Source: Cryptosporangium phraense (GTDB lineage Bacteria > Actinomycetota > Actinomycetes > Mycobacteriales > Cryptosporangiaceae). From it: a stretch of DNA of 64,000 nucleotides. The number at the start of each line of letters is the position of its first letter. The stretch's first letter is position 1. The DNA lies in the NCBI RefSeq assembly GCF_006912135.1, contig NZ_VIRS01000008.1, positions 204,206 to 268,205 on the forward strand, in the 5' to 3' direction. Below the pieces are notes generated by a model. It was given only the letters and a program-made list of their open reading frames with translations, was not told where the DNA came from and did no database searches. Of the stretch, positions 1 through 8,195 are shown in pieces. The position numbers and the translations under genes were made by a program.

Positions 1-1393
1 TCTCGGGGACCGCGCTGATGGCCCGGGTGCGCTGCGAGCGGATCACCGCGCGCAGGAGCGTCGCCAGGCGGTTGCGGGCCGTCGCGGCCTCTTCGTAGCG
101 CTGGCGCTCGGAGAGCGTCTCGATGCGGGCCAGCAACCGCTCGACCAGGCGCGACGGGTCACCGTGCACGGCCTCGCGGAACGCCTCCGCGTGGCGGCCG
201 TAGGCCTCGACCGACACCCGGTGCTCGCACGGCGCCTCGCACTTGCGGATCTCGTAGAGCGCGCAGGCCGGCTTCGTCTTGCGCGTCGAGAGTACGCCGC
301 CGCACTGACGGATCGGCAGGACGTCGTACACCGCGGTCGCGGCGGCCTCGGCCGAACGGCGGGACGAGAACGGGCCGAGGTACGCCGTGCCGTCGTCGCG
401 CGCCTGGCGCACGAGAGACAGCCGCGGGTAGGCGTCGGTAGTGAGACGGAGCCACAGGCGACGTTCGGGGTGCTTGGACCTCCGGTTGTACGGCGGCTTG
501 TGCGCGGCGATCAGCCGCAGCTCGCGGACCTCGGCCTCGAGCGAGTGCGCGCACACGATCGCCTCGATGCGCTCGGCCGCGCCGATCATCTCGGCCATCC
601 GCGACCGCTGCTCGGACGAGACGAAGTACTGCCGGACCCGCGTCCGCAGGTCCTTACTGGTGCCCACGTACAACGGCCGGTCGCGCGCGTCGCGGAACAG
701 GTAGACGCCGGGCGCGCTCGGGACGCCCTGGGCCAGGTGCCGCTTGCGCCGCTGGGCCTCGGAGACCTGCGTCGTGAAAGTCTCGAGCTCTTCGAGCGTC
801 TGGATGCCGAGGTTGCCGAGCCGCTCCAGCAGCCCGTGCAGAACATGGACCGTCGCCTGAGCGTCCGCAAGTGCACGGTGGACCGGCGTCGTCGGGGACC
901 GGAAGAACTGGGCGAGCGTCCCCAGCTTGCAGTTGCGGACCTCGTCGCGGCTGAGCGCGCGGCGCGCGAGCACCGCGGTATCGACCTTGCGGAAGCCCGG
1001 CCAGACCTGGCCGTGGGCCTCGCACGCGGCCTTCAGATGACTCAGGTCGAACGGCGCGTTATGCGCGACCAGCACCGACCCGCGGGCGAACTCCAGAAAG
1101 GCCGGCAGCACCTCGGGGATCGGAGGGGCCTGCGCCACCATCGCGTCGGTGATGCCGGTGAGGACGGTGATGAACGGCGGGATGCCGATACCGGGATCGA
1201 CCAGCGTCTGGAACTCGCCGAGCACCTCGCCGCCGCGGACCTTGACCGCACCGATCTCGGTGATCGCCGAACCGCCGGGCGCACCCCCGGTGGTCTCCAG
1301 GTCGACGACCACGAACGTGGTCTCGCGGAGGGGCTGACCGAGCTCGTCGAACGTCGACTGGATCCAGCGCCCAGCAGGTGCGGCCTGTTGCAT
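1..1393 (-). CDS. DEDDh exonuclease / GIY-YIG (UvrC-like) nuclease, C-terminus beyond left edge
   Basis: Open from an ATG at 1393 to the window edge (464 codons), so the 3' end is missing. Residues 26-190 form a DEDDh 3'-5' exonuclease like the DnaQ/epsilon fold: VVVDLETTG (D31, E33), VAHNAPFD (D116) and HRALADAQ (H172, D177) supply the metal-binding set. Residues about 225-305 form a GIY-YIG nuclease of the UvrC type (GVYLFRD...LYVGTSKDLRTR). The next part resembles the UvrC Cys region and UvrB-binding helices (RQRYEEAATARNRL). This architecture is known in actinobacteria as an UvrC-related exonuclease (mycobacterial Rv2191 type). A role in DNA repair is inferred. It is transcribed divergently from the NYN gene. 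Confidence 0.93.
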   Translation of the reverse strand, partial: MQQAAPAGRWIQSTFDELGQPLRETTFVVVDLETTGGAPGGSAITEIGAVKVRGGEVLGEFQTLVDPGIGIPPFITVLTGITDAMVAQAPPIPEVLPAFLEFARGSVLVAHNAPFDLSHLKAACEAHGQVWPGFRKVDTAVLARRALSRDEVRNCKLGTLAQFFRSPTTPVHRALADAQATVHVLHGLLERLGNLGIQTLEELETFTTQVSEAQRRKRHLAQGVPSAPGVYLFRDARDRPLYVGTSKDLRTRVRQYFVSSEQRSRMAEMIGAAERIEAIVCAHSLEAEVRELRLIAAHKPPYNRRSKHPERRLWLRLTTDAYPRLSLVRQARDDGTAYLGPFSSRRSAEAAATAVYDVLPIRQCGGVLSTRKTKPACALYEIRKCEAPCEHRVSVEAYGRHAEAFREAVHGDPSRLVERLLARIETLSERQRYEEAATARNRLATLLRAVIRSQRTRAISAVPE

Positions 1394-1480
1394 GCGGGAA
1401 CCGTAGACGGAGGGTCGGACAAAATTGCGAGGCTGCAGGTCATGCGGCCGTTCGAAGCGGGGAGTGGAAGACTGACGGGT

Positions 1481-2854
1481 GTGACCGGCGAGCACTTCCG
1501 AGCGAACGACGGTCCGGACGCAAGTCCGGACGTCGCCGCTGGTGCTGCCCCCGAACCGGTGCTCCCGGACGCGGTCCGGGCCCGCGTGGTCGCGCTCGCC
1601 GTCGACCTGTTTCCGAGCCTCGGTCCGGACGTCCTGCCGGGGCCGCTCCGCCGGTTCGCGCACTTCACGCCGGCCCGCCGGGCGAAGATGGCCGGCCCGA
1701 GCGTCGCGGCCGCGCTGACCGCCGACGCCGAGTTCCGCGAGCGCCTGGCCGAGAAGGCCGTGGAGGCCGCCGGTCCGCTCGGTGAGGCCGTCGCGGCCGG
1801 GACGCCTCCGGGTGCGGCCGACCCGGTCGAGGTGGCCGCGCTGGCCTACCTGGCCCGCCCCCCGCACTGGACCGCGCTCGTCGAGGCCGCCTCCGCCACG
1901 GCGGCTGCCGCCGCCGAGTCGGAGCAGGTCCAGGCGGCCACCCGCCAGCTCGACCGGCTCGCCGAGCAGCTAGACCGCGTCCGGGCCAATGCCAAGGCCG
2001 ATACGGACAAGCTGAGGTCCGATCTGGCGACCGTCCGGTCCGAGGCGGACGAGTTGCGAGCGCGCGTTCGCGAGCTCAGCAAGGCACTGCGCGACTCCGA
2101 GCAGGACGTCCGACGGCTCACCGAAGCCGTGTCGACCGAGCGCGGGCGGGTCGCCGCGCAGTCCAGCACCGCCGACGCCGAGATCCGACGCCTGCGCAGC
2201 CGGCTGGCCGACGCCGAGCGCGAGCGGGAGCAGGGGAAGTCGGCGACCCGGGCCGGCCGCGCCACCGAGGACGCCCGGCTCTGGTTGCTGCTGGAGACGA
2301 TCGGCAACGCCACCCAGGGCCTTCGCCGCGAGCTCGCGCTCGCGCCCCCCGACACGCTCCCCGCCGACGCGGTGGCGGCCGAGGTGGCGGGGGCCGCTGC
2401 CGCGGTCGAGAAGCCGGGTGCCGGCCGGCTCTGGGCCGCCGACGATCCGGCGCGGCTCGACCAGCTGCTCGGCCTGCCTCGCGTCCACCTGGTGATCGAC
2501 GGGTACAACGTCACCAAGACCGGGTTCGGAGAGCTGGCGCTCGAACAGCAGCGGACCAGGTTGCTGGCCGGGCTCGCGGGCATCGCCGCGCAGACGAACG
2601 CCGAGATCACCGTGGTGTTCGACGGGGCTTCGCGGTTGGCGGTGGCGCCCGGCAGCCCGCGCGGGGTCCGGGTGATCTTCAGCCCGGCCGGGGAGACCGC
2701 CGACGAGGTGATCCGGCGGCTGGTGCGGGCCGAGCCGTCGGGCCGGCCGGTGGTGGTCGTGTCGTCGGACAAAGAGGTCGCGGACGGGATCCGCCGGGCC
2801 GGCGCGTATGCGGTGCCGTCGATCGTGCTGGTGAAGCGGCTCGAGCGGGCGTAA
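1481..2854 (+). CDS. Coiled-coil protein with C-terminal NYN (YacP-like) RNase domain
   Basis: Predicted 457 residues. The C-terminal region (about 334-455) is a YacP-like NYN domain, a PIN-like RNase fold, with VHLVIDGYNV (D340), VVFDG (D381), ETADEVI (D408) and VVSSDKEV (D430) as the acidic metal-binding residues. Residues 150-255 are a long Arg/Glu-rich heptad coiled coil. The N-terminal 130 residues are a conserved helical region. The function is probably RNA processing or decay, inferred from the domain. GTG 1481 is chosen because the conserved protein begins right after it. An in-frame ATG at 1442 is an alternative, and anything further upstream is antisense to the exonuclease gene. Confidence 0.85.
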   Translation: MTGEHFRANDGPDASPDVAAGAAPEPVLPDAVRARVVALAVDLFPSLGPDVLPGPLRRFAHFTPARRAKMAGPSVAAALTADAEFRERLAEKAVEAAGPLGEAVAAGTPPGAADPVEVAALAYLARPPHWTALVEAASATAAAAAESEQVQAATRQLDRLAEQLDRVRANAKADTDKLRSDLATVRSEADELRARVRELSKALRDSEQDVRRLTEAVSTERGRVAAQSSTADAEIRRLRSRLADAEREREQGKSATRAGRATEDARLWLLLETIGNATQGLRRELALAPPDTLPADAVAAEVAGAAAAVEKPGAGRLWAADDPARLDQLLGLPRVHLVIDGYNVTKTGFGELALEQQRTRLLAGLAGIAAQTNAEITVVFDGASRLAVAPGSPRGVRVIFSPAGETADEVIRRLVRAEPSGRPVVVVSSDKEVADGIRRAGAYAVPSIVLVKRLERA

Positions 2855-2925
2855 TCCGGTTTTGTCGTACCCCGTGGTTACCGTGCGGAGTGAAGTCAGT
2901 GATGCACGGAAGGAGGCGACGACAA

Positions 2926-3204
2926 ATGCTCATCGATTGCGACGCGTGCGGCGTCCGCGGCTCTGGCTGCGCCGATTGCGTCATCAGCGCGCTGGTCGGC
3001 GGCCCGCCGCCCGGCGTCGAACTGACCGCGCTGCCGGCCGGTGTTCGGCTCGACGAGGAGGAGAACGTGGCGCTGCTGGCGTTTGCTGCTGGCGGGTTCG
3101 AGCCGGAGTTTCTGGCGATCACGGCGGCTGAGCCGGGTCATGAGGATGGGTGGTTGGGGGCACGGCGGGATGCTGAATCTCGGGGTGGGCGGCGGGCGGG
3201 CTGA
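2926..3204 (+). CDS. Small Cys-rich conserved actinobacterial protein
   Basis: A 92-residue protein with a strong ribosome site (AAGGAGG at 2910-2916) ten bases before the ATG, which fixes this start over an ATG at 2902 in the same frame. The N-terminus MLIDCDACGVRGSGCADCVI carries four Cys in a CxxC...CxxC arrangement, which could bind a metal. The middle is acidic, and the last 20 residues (Arg/Gly-rich) look unlike the rest and run into the G-rich tract that follows. Small proteins with this N-terminus occur in other actinobacteria, often beside an NlpC/P60 peptidase gene. Function unknown. Confidence 0.7.
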   Translation: MLIDCDACGVRGSGCADCVISALVGGPPPGVELTALPAGVRLDEEENVALLAFAAGGFEPEFLAITAAEPGHEDGWLGARRDAESRGGRRAG

Positions 3205-3219
3205 GGCTCGTGCGGCCGG

Positions 3220-3430
3220 GCCTGGGGCGGGCCGGGCTGCGGGGCCCGGGGGTCCGGGGGGCCGGGGTGCGGGGCCTGGGGCGGCCGGGGTGCGGGGCCC
3301 GGGGGCCCGGGGCGGGCCGGGGTACAGGGCCCGGGGCGGGCCGGGGTGGTGGGCCGGGGGTCCGGTGCGGGCCGCAGGGGCGCGGGGTGGGCCGCGGGGG
3401 CGCGGGCTCCGGCAAGCGGGTGGGGTGCGG
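3220..3430 (+). repeat. G-run tract with quadruplex-forming potential
   Basis: The plus strand carries about two dozen runs of three to six G separated by one to seven bases (gggg-ccc-ggggg-tcc-gggggg and similar), far denser than elsewhere in the window. Such spacing satisfies the usual G-quadruplex pattern many times over. It starts just after the stop of the small Cys-rich gene. Whether it folds in the cell is not shown. Confidence 0.6.
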
Positions 3431-4032
3431 GGGTTCTGAGGCTCTGAGGCTCCGAGGCCAGGGAGGGCAGCTCGGCCGGGTGGATCGGCGGTGCCTGAGG
3501 CCGGTACTGCCTGAGGCCGGCGGTGGACTGGGGTCGTGCAGCCCTCAGCGCTTGGTCGGCCGTACGTCAGCGGTCGTCAGCCGGTCGGCGGTCCGCAGCG
3601 TTCTCCCGCCCGGCAGTGGCTCGGCGTAGCGCGGTCGCTCGCGATCCGGCCTGCTGTCGCAGGCCATTCGCGTCTTTCACGGCGACCCGCATCGTGCAGT
3701 TCTCACACGGCTAAGGGCGCCTGGCATCCGTCCTGTCCGGCCGCGCCCAAGCTTCCGTGCCGGTGGTGCCACGCCGCTCGGTGGTGCCGTCGAGCGTCAG
3801 GCGACTCCGGTCCGACCGACCCGTTCCCCCTGGTGGCGCCCTGTGCCGACCCGCGCCCGGGTGGCGTTCCTCCGCCGTCCGCGTCCGCTGGTGCGTTGCC
3901 CGGCGGCGCGCGTCAACGTGATCCGCAGGGCGGGGCCACCGGCCCCGGTCCGAGCCCCTTCGAGTCCGTGGAAGTCCGCGCCCGGCGCGCCCGGGCTTGG
4001 CCGCGGCGCGCCTCGGAGAGCGGACGTGCCTT

Positions 4033-4102
4033 CTCCGCGAATTCACGGGTTAACGGGCTCTCCCGGCCCCCGGGGAGACCGTTTAGCCGCCAATTCGCGG
4101 AG
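4033..4102. repeat. Long imperfect inverted repeat
   Basis: A perfect 11-bp arm CTCCGCGAATT (4033-4043) faces its complement AATTCGCGGAG (4092-4102). The arms continue inward as imperfect complements (CGGGTTAACGG against CCGTTTAGCCG, then CTCTCCCGG against CCCGGGGAG), giving a hairpin or cruciform with arms of about 33 bases. It could be a short repetitive palindromic element or a bidirectional terminator. No T-run follows. Confidence 0.6.
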
Positions 4103-4440
4103 CGGTCGTATCCGGCGGCGCGGACGCGCTCTGCGCGAGCGCGGGTGCCGGCGGTCACCGGCAGCCGAACCGCCTCGGCGCCGTCGGAGCCTCAGGGCCT
4201 CCGCCGCAGCCCCCGGCACCTCCGCCGCAGCCCCCGGCACCTGCGCCGGAGCATCGGCGCCGCCGCAAAACCGCGACGCCGCCCCGAAGCGCAACGGCGC
4301 CGCTGCCAGAGCCTCGCCCGCTGTCAGAGCCGCCGCCGGAGCCTCGGCGCGCCTCCGCCAGAGCCCCGGCACTACCGCCGGAAGGGCGGGTCCGCCGCCG
4401 GACCCTCGGGTCCGCCGCTGGAAGGTCGGCCCCGCCGGGA

Positions 4441-4802
4441 CCTCAGCGCCGCGCCAGGACCTCACTGCCGCGCCGGAGCCTCAGCGCCGGGCCGGGCCTT
4501 GCTGCCGCGCCGGGGCCTGAGCGCCGGGCCGGGCCTTGCTGCCGCGCCGGGGCCTGAGCGCCAGGCCGGGGTCTCCCTGCCGTGCCAGGGTCTCAGCGCC
4601 GCGTCAGGACCTCACTGCCGCGCCCGAGCCTCAGCGCCGGGCCAGGGTCTCACTGCCGCGCCGGGGGCTGAGCGCGGGGCCGAGCCTCCGCGTCGCGCCC
4701 GAGCCTCAGCGTCGCGTCCTAGCCTCAGCGTCGCGTCCTAGCCTCAGCGTCGCGTCCTAGCCTCAGCGTCGCGCCGGGAGCTCAGCGTCGGAGCCGGGGC
4801 CT
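4441..4802. repeat. 19-bp minisatellite, about 19 copies
   Basis: A degenerate head-to-tail repeat with a 19-bp period fills this interval. Three consecutive copies are identical (CCTCAGCGTCGCGTCCTAG at 4704-4722, 4723-4741, 4742-4760) and a fourth (4761-4779) differs only at its end. Earlier copies vary (cctcagcgccgcgccagga, cctcactgccgcgccggag) and some alternate as a 38-bp higher-order pair. Because 19 is not a multiple of three, the array shifts frame with every copy, which argues against coding. It ends about 35 bp before the membrane protease start. Confidence 0.8.
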
Positions 4803-4838
4803 CCGCGGGCGGTTTCGGTCGGCTGCGAGAATCGATTC

Positions 4839-6134
4839 GTGTCCAGCCGCGTCGTCGCCCTGATCGCCTTTCTGATCCTCGGCGCTGCCACCGTTCTCGC
4901 GGCCGGCTTCCTCACCCCCTGGCGGCCCGCTCCGGCCACCCCCACCACGGCCGCGGCGGTGCCTCGGCCGGACCCCTCCACCGACTTCAGCGACGACGAG
5001 ATCGCTCGGGGGAGTGCGTTCCGGGCGGCCGTACGCCCCTGGTCGCTCAGCCGGATGGTGCTCGGGCTGGTCGTCGCGGTCGCGCTCGGGCTCACCCCGC
5101 TCGGGGCCCGGCTCATCGGTGCCGCAGCCCGGCCCCTCGGAGGCTCCTGGTGGGTCCAGGCACTCATCGGGGGCATCGTGCTCAGCCTCGTCGCCACGGT
5201 CGTCACGCTGCCGCTGGCGGCCCGCAGCGAGGTGATCCTCCGGCGGTACGGGCTCTCCACCCAGAACTGGACGTCCTGGTTCGCCGACCTGGGCAAGGGG
5301 TGGGCGATCTCGGCGGTCCTGACCGCGGTGATCACGCTCGTGTTGTACGCGTTGATCCGCGCCACACCGAGCTGGTGGTGGACGTGGGCCGCGGGCGGGG
5401 CGGCCGCGTTCGTGTTCCTGGCCTCGTTCGCGTTTCCGGTCCTCATCGAGCCGGTGTTCAACAAGTTCACTCCGATGCCCGATTCGGCTCTCCGCACCCA
5501 GCTGCTGCAGCTGGCCGCTGGGGACGGCGAACCGGTGAAGGACGTCCTGGTCGCCGACGCCTCCCGGCGAACCACCGCACTCAACGCCTACGTCTCGGGC
5601 TTCGGGGCCAGCCGACGCATAGTCGTCTACGACACGCTGCTGAAGGACGCCCCACCGGACGAGGTCGAATCGGTGGTCGCCCACGAACTGGGGCACGCGG
5701 TCGACCGGGACGTCGTCACCGGCACCGTGCTCGGTGCGCTGGGTGCGGCCGCCGCGGTCTGTGGCCTCGCGGTCGTCGGTGCGTGGAGTCCACTCCTGCG
5801 GAGAGCGGGCGTCGACGACCTGACCGATCCGCGGTCGCTGGCCCTGCTACTGGCGATCGTCGCCGTGGTCGGGGCGCTCTCGACGCCGATCCAGTCCGTG
5901 GTGTCACGAAAGATCGAGGCCCGCGCCGACGAGCACTCGCTGGAGCTCACCCGGGACCCGGAGGCGTTCGTGTCGATGGAACGCCGGCTCGCGTTGGTCA
6001 ACCGGGCCGATCTACGGCCCAACCCGTTCTACCAGTTCTGGTTCGGCACCCACCCGACCACAGTGGAACGCATCGCCGCGGCTCGGGACTTCGCGGCCCG
6101 CGAAGACCTGCCGATCCCGGGGCCGGCCCGATGA
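4839..6134 (+). CDS. M48-family membrane zinc metalloprotease (Ste24/HtpX-like)
   Basis: Predicted 431 residues with several membrane segments: one at the N-terminus (residues 5-23), others near 68-90, 105-125 and 165-200, and a pair after the active site. The zinc site is HELGH (H282, E283, H286), with E360 of the KIEARADE motif as likely third ligand. This is the layout of CAAX-protease-type M48 peptidases, which act in the membrane. The substrate here is unknown; quality control of membrane proteins is an inference. The gene starts with GTG at 4839 just past the minisatellite, so its promoter must lie in or next to those repeats. It overlaps the next gene by ATGA. Confidence 0.9.
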   Translation: MSSRVVALIAFLILGAATVLAAGFLTPWRPAPATPTTAAAVPRPDPSTDFSDDEIARGSAFRAAVRPWSLSRMVLGLVVAVALGLTPLGARLIGAAARPLGGSWWVQALIGGIVLSLVATVVTLPLAARSEVILRRYGLSTQNWTSWFADLGKGWAISAVLTAVITLVLYALIRATPSWWWTWAAGGAAAFVFLASFAFPVLIEPVFNKFTPMPDSALRTQLLQLAAGDGEPVKDVLVADASRRTTALNAYVSGFGASRRIVVYDTLLKDAPPDEVESVVAHELGHAVDRDVVTGTVLGALGAAAAVCGLAVVGAWSPLLRRAGVDDLTDPRSLALLLAIVAVVGALSTPIQSVVSRKIEARADEHSLELTRDPEAFVSMERRLALVNRADLRPNPFYQFWFGTHPTTVERIAAARDFAAREDLPIPGPAR

Positions 6135-7264
6135 AGACGCTGCTGGTCACCAACGACTTCCCGCCCCGCCCCGGTGGCATCCAGACGTTCGTCCACCAGC
6201 TGGCCGTCCGTCAGCCCGCGGATTCGCTCGTCGTCTACACGTCCGACTGGAAGGGCGCGGAGGAGTTCGACGCGCAGCAACCGTTCCCGGTGGTCCGGGA
6301 CCGGAGCAGCTTGCTGCTCCCGACGCCGGGCGCGGCGAAGAAGATCGTCGCCACCGCGATGGAGCACGGGTGCACCTCCGCCTGGTACGGCGCGGCCGCA
6401 CCGCTGGGTCTGCTGGCGCCGACGCTGACCAAGCACACCGGAATCACCTGGCAGGTGGCGCAGACGCACGGGCACGAGGCCGGGTGGGCCGCGCTCCCCG
6501 GAGCCCGGCAACTGCTCAGCCGGATCGCCGACGGCGTGGACGTGATCACCTACCTGGGCAATTACACGCGCTCGAAGCTGGAGGGCCCGGTGAAGAACCG
6601 CGCCCAGCTCGTGCACCTGCCGGGTGGCGTGAACACCAGCGAGTTCCACCCCGACGTCGACGCCACCGAGGTGCGGAAGCGGTACGGCCTCACCGACCGG
6701 CCGACGATCGTCTGCGTGTCCCGGCTGGTGCCCCGGAAAGGGCAGGATCAGCTGATCCGTGCGCTGCCCGCAATCAGGAAACGAGCCAAAGACGCCGCCC
6801 TGCTCCTCGTCTCCGGCGGCCCCTACCGCGAGAAGCTCCAGAAGCTCGCGGCCGAGCATCGCGTCACCGACCACGTGAAGTTCACCGGCTCGGTGCCCTG
6901 GGCCGAACTCCCGGCCCACTACGCGGCCGGCGACGTGTTCGCGATGCCGTGCCGCACCCGACGCGGCGGGCTGGACGTCGAAGGGCTGGGCATCGTGTAC
7001 CTGGAGGCGTCGGCGACCGGGCTGCCGGTGATCGCGGGCGACTCCGGCGGAGCGCCGGACGCGGTGCTCGAGGGGGAGACCGGGTACGTGGTCGGCGGCC
7101 GGGACGTCGACGCGCTGATCGAGCGGGCGTCAGAGCTGCTCGAAAATCCGGAGAAGGCCCGAGGAATGGGCAAGGCCGGCCGTGCCTGGGTGGAACGGGA
7201 CTGGCACTGGGACACCCTGGCGGCCAGGATGTCCCAGTTGCTCAGCGGCCCGGACGGCCGCTGA
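6131..7264 (+). CDS. pimB: GT4 glycosyltransferase, PimB'-like mannosyltransferase
   Basis: A 377-residue GT-B enzyme of family GT4. The N-terminal fold opens with VTNDFPPRPGGIQTFV (donor/acceptor loop), and the C-terminal half carries SRLVPRKGQD and the EX7E motif EGLGIVYLEASATGLPVI that binds the sugar nucleotide. By sequence character and by the neighbouring acyl-CoA ligase, SRPBCC, ArsA and acyltransferase genes, it matches mycobacterial PimB' (Rv2188c), which adds the second mannose (GDP-mannose donor) to phosphatidylinositol mannoside at the inner membrane. That assignment is by context and family and was not tested. The ATG overlaps the protease stop by four bases, so the two are co-translated. 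Confidence 0.85.
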   Translation: MKTLLVTNDFPPRPGGIQTFVHQLAVRQPADSLVVYTSDWKGAEEFDAQQPFPVVRDRSSLLLPTPGAAKKIVATAMEHGCTSAWYGAAAPLGLLAPTLTKHTGITWQVAQTHGHEAGWAALPGARQLLSRIADGVDVITYLGNYTRSKLEGPVKNRAQLVHLPGGVNTSEFHPDVDATEVRKRYGLTDRPTIVCVSRLVPRKGQDQLIRALPAIRKRAKDAALLLVSGGPYREKLQKLAAEHRVTDHVKFTGSVPWAELPAHYAAGDVFAMPCRTRRGGLDVEGLGIVYLEASATGLPVIAGDSGGAPDAVLEGETGYVVGGRDVDALIERASELLENPEKARGMGKAGRAWVERDWHWDTLAARMSQLLSGPDGR

Positions 7265-7267
7265 GCT

Positions 7268-7963
7268 CTACAGACCCGGCGTGTTCGGTGCCTCCAGCAG
7301 ACCCAGCCGCAGCGCCGTCATCAGCGCCTGGGCCCGGTTGCCGGCGCCGAGCTTCTCGTACAGCTTCGAGATGTGCGTCTTGGCCGTCGACTCGCTGACG
7401 TAGAGCTGCTTGGCGATACCGGCGACGCTCATGCCGTCGGCGAGCAGCCGCAGTACCTGGCTCTCGCGCGGCGACAGGTGCGGGCCGCTCGGGGTGAGCC
7501 GCCGCTTCATCGCGCTGGCCAGATCGGACGCGGTGAACGCGTTCGGCGAGGACGCGGCGTGACGCGCGGACGCGACCACCTCGTCGGCCGGCGCGTTCTT
7601 GGGCACGAACGCCGACGCTCCGGCCTCCAGCGCGCCGAACAGCTGGTCGTCGCCGGCGTACATGGTGAGCACCACGATGCCGATGTCGGCCCGGGACGAC
7701 CGGAGCGCCTTCGTGGCCTCGAGCCCGCTGCCGTCCGGGAGCCGGAGATCCATGATCACGACGTCGGGCTTCAGCTCGGCGGCCTTGCGGAGCGCGTCGG
7801 CGACCGACCCGGCCTCCCCGACGACCTCGAAACCAGGGTCACGTTCGAACGCGTGGCGGAGCCCTTGCCGGATCAGATCGTGGTCATCGACGAGGAGAAC
7901 AGTCGTTACCCCGCCGCTGGCCTCGCCCCCCGGCGGGCTGGGGAAGGACCTGTTGTCAGTCAC
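7268..7963 (-). CDS. NarL/LuxR-family response regulator
   Basis: A 231-residue regulator. The receiver domain (about 19-135) has the acidic pair in LLVDDHD, the phosphoacceptor Asp in DVVIMDLRLPDGSG and the conserved Lys in FVPKNAP. A LuxR-type helix-turn-helix (about 160-225; LSPRESQVLRLLADGMS) binds DNA. The GTG start follows AGGAGG by about 15 bases, which is rather long. It lies downstream of, and in the same direction as, the histidine kinase at 8196-9767, its probable partner, but 232 bp separate them, so the regulator may also have its own promoter. The signal is unknown. Confidence 0.92.
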   Translation of the reverse strand: MTDNRSFPSPPGGEASGGVTTVLLVDDHDLIRQGLRHAFERDPGFEVVGEAGSVADALRKAAELKPDVVIMDLRLPDGSGLEATKALRSSRADIGIVVLTMYAGDDQLFGALEAGASAFVPKNAPADEVVASARHAASSPNAFTASDLASAMKRRLTPSGPHLSPRESQVLRLLADGMSVAGIAKQLYVSESTAKTHISKLYEKLGAGNRAQALMTALRLGLLEAPNTPGL

Positions 7964-8195
7964 TGTCTGGCCGCACCTCCTGCGCGATCACGTTATACGA
8001 TCCGTCGCCTAAAGTTCTCATATCAGGGTCTCTGTAGGTGTTGGCCAGGAAGAATGGTTTCCGACCGGCCATAGTGGACCAACTTACGCCCCAATCGAAG
8101 CCGCGGAAAACGCTCGTTGGAATGAATTATGCCATTCGCGACGTAAAGTAGCTACGCCGCTACGAATTGCGCCCAAAAATCCGACAAAACTATTC
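7964..8195 (-). promoter_or_regulatory. Intergenic region with probable promoter of the response regulator
   Basis: This 232-bp gap is much more AT-rich than its surroundings, as expected for promoter DNA. On the minus strand a TATAAC box (within about 7990-7996) lies some 30 bases before the GTG at 7963 and could be a -10 element. No good -35 partner was found. No terminator-like hairpin separates it from the kinase gene, so read-through is also possible. Confidence 0.4.

Larger units (their letters stand above)
3205..4838. other. 1.6-kb gene-poor, repeat-rich tract
   Basis: No convincing gene is seen on either strand. All frames stay open for long stretches only because stop codons are rare in this GC-extreme DNA, and the translations are low-complexity Arg/Pro/Gly/Ala. 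The tract holds G-runs (about 3220-3430), short repeats of tgcctgaggccgg (3490-3525), a long imperfect inverted repeat (4033-4102), degenerate repeats (about 4185-4440) and a 19-bp minisatellite (4441-4802). The DNA at 3540-3960 is non-repetitive and I recognise nothing in it. In related actinobacteria a cell-wall NlpC/P60 hydrolase gene is often found in this neighbourhood; none is visible here. Confidence 0.7.

Noticed and set aside
164..1480. The NYN gene frame is open far upstream to 164
   Set aside because: This part is antisense to the exonuclease gene, whose motifs are clear on the other strand; the conserved NYN protein starts near 1481.
3536..4741. A 401-codon open frame on the plus strand across the repeat tract
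   Set aside because: Arg/Pro/Ala low-complexity translation, and the 19-bp units shift frame each copy. Stops are rare here only because of base composition.
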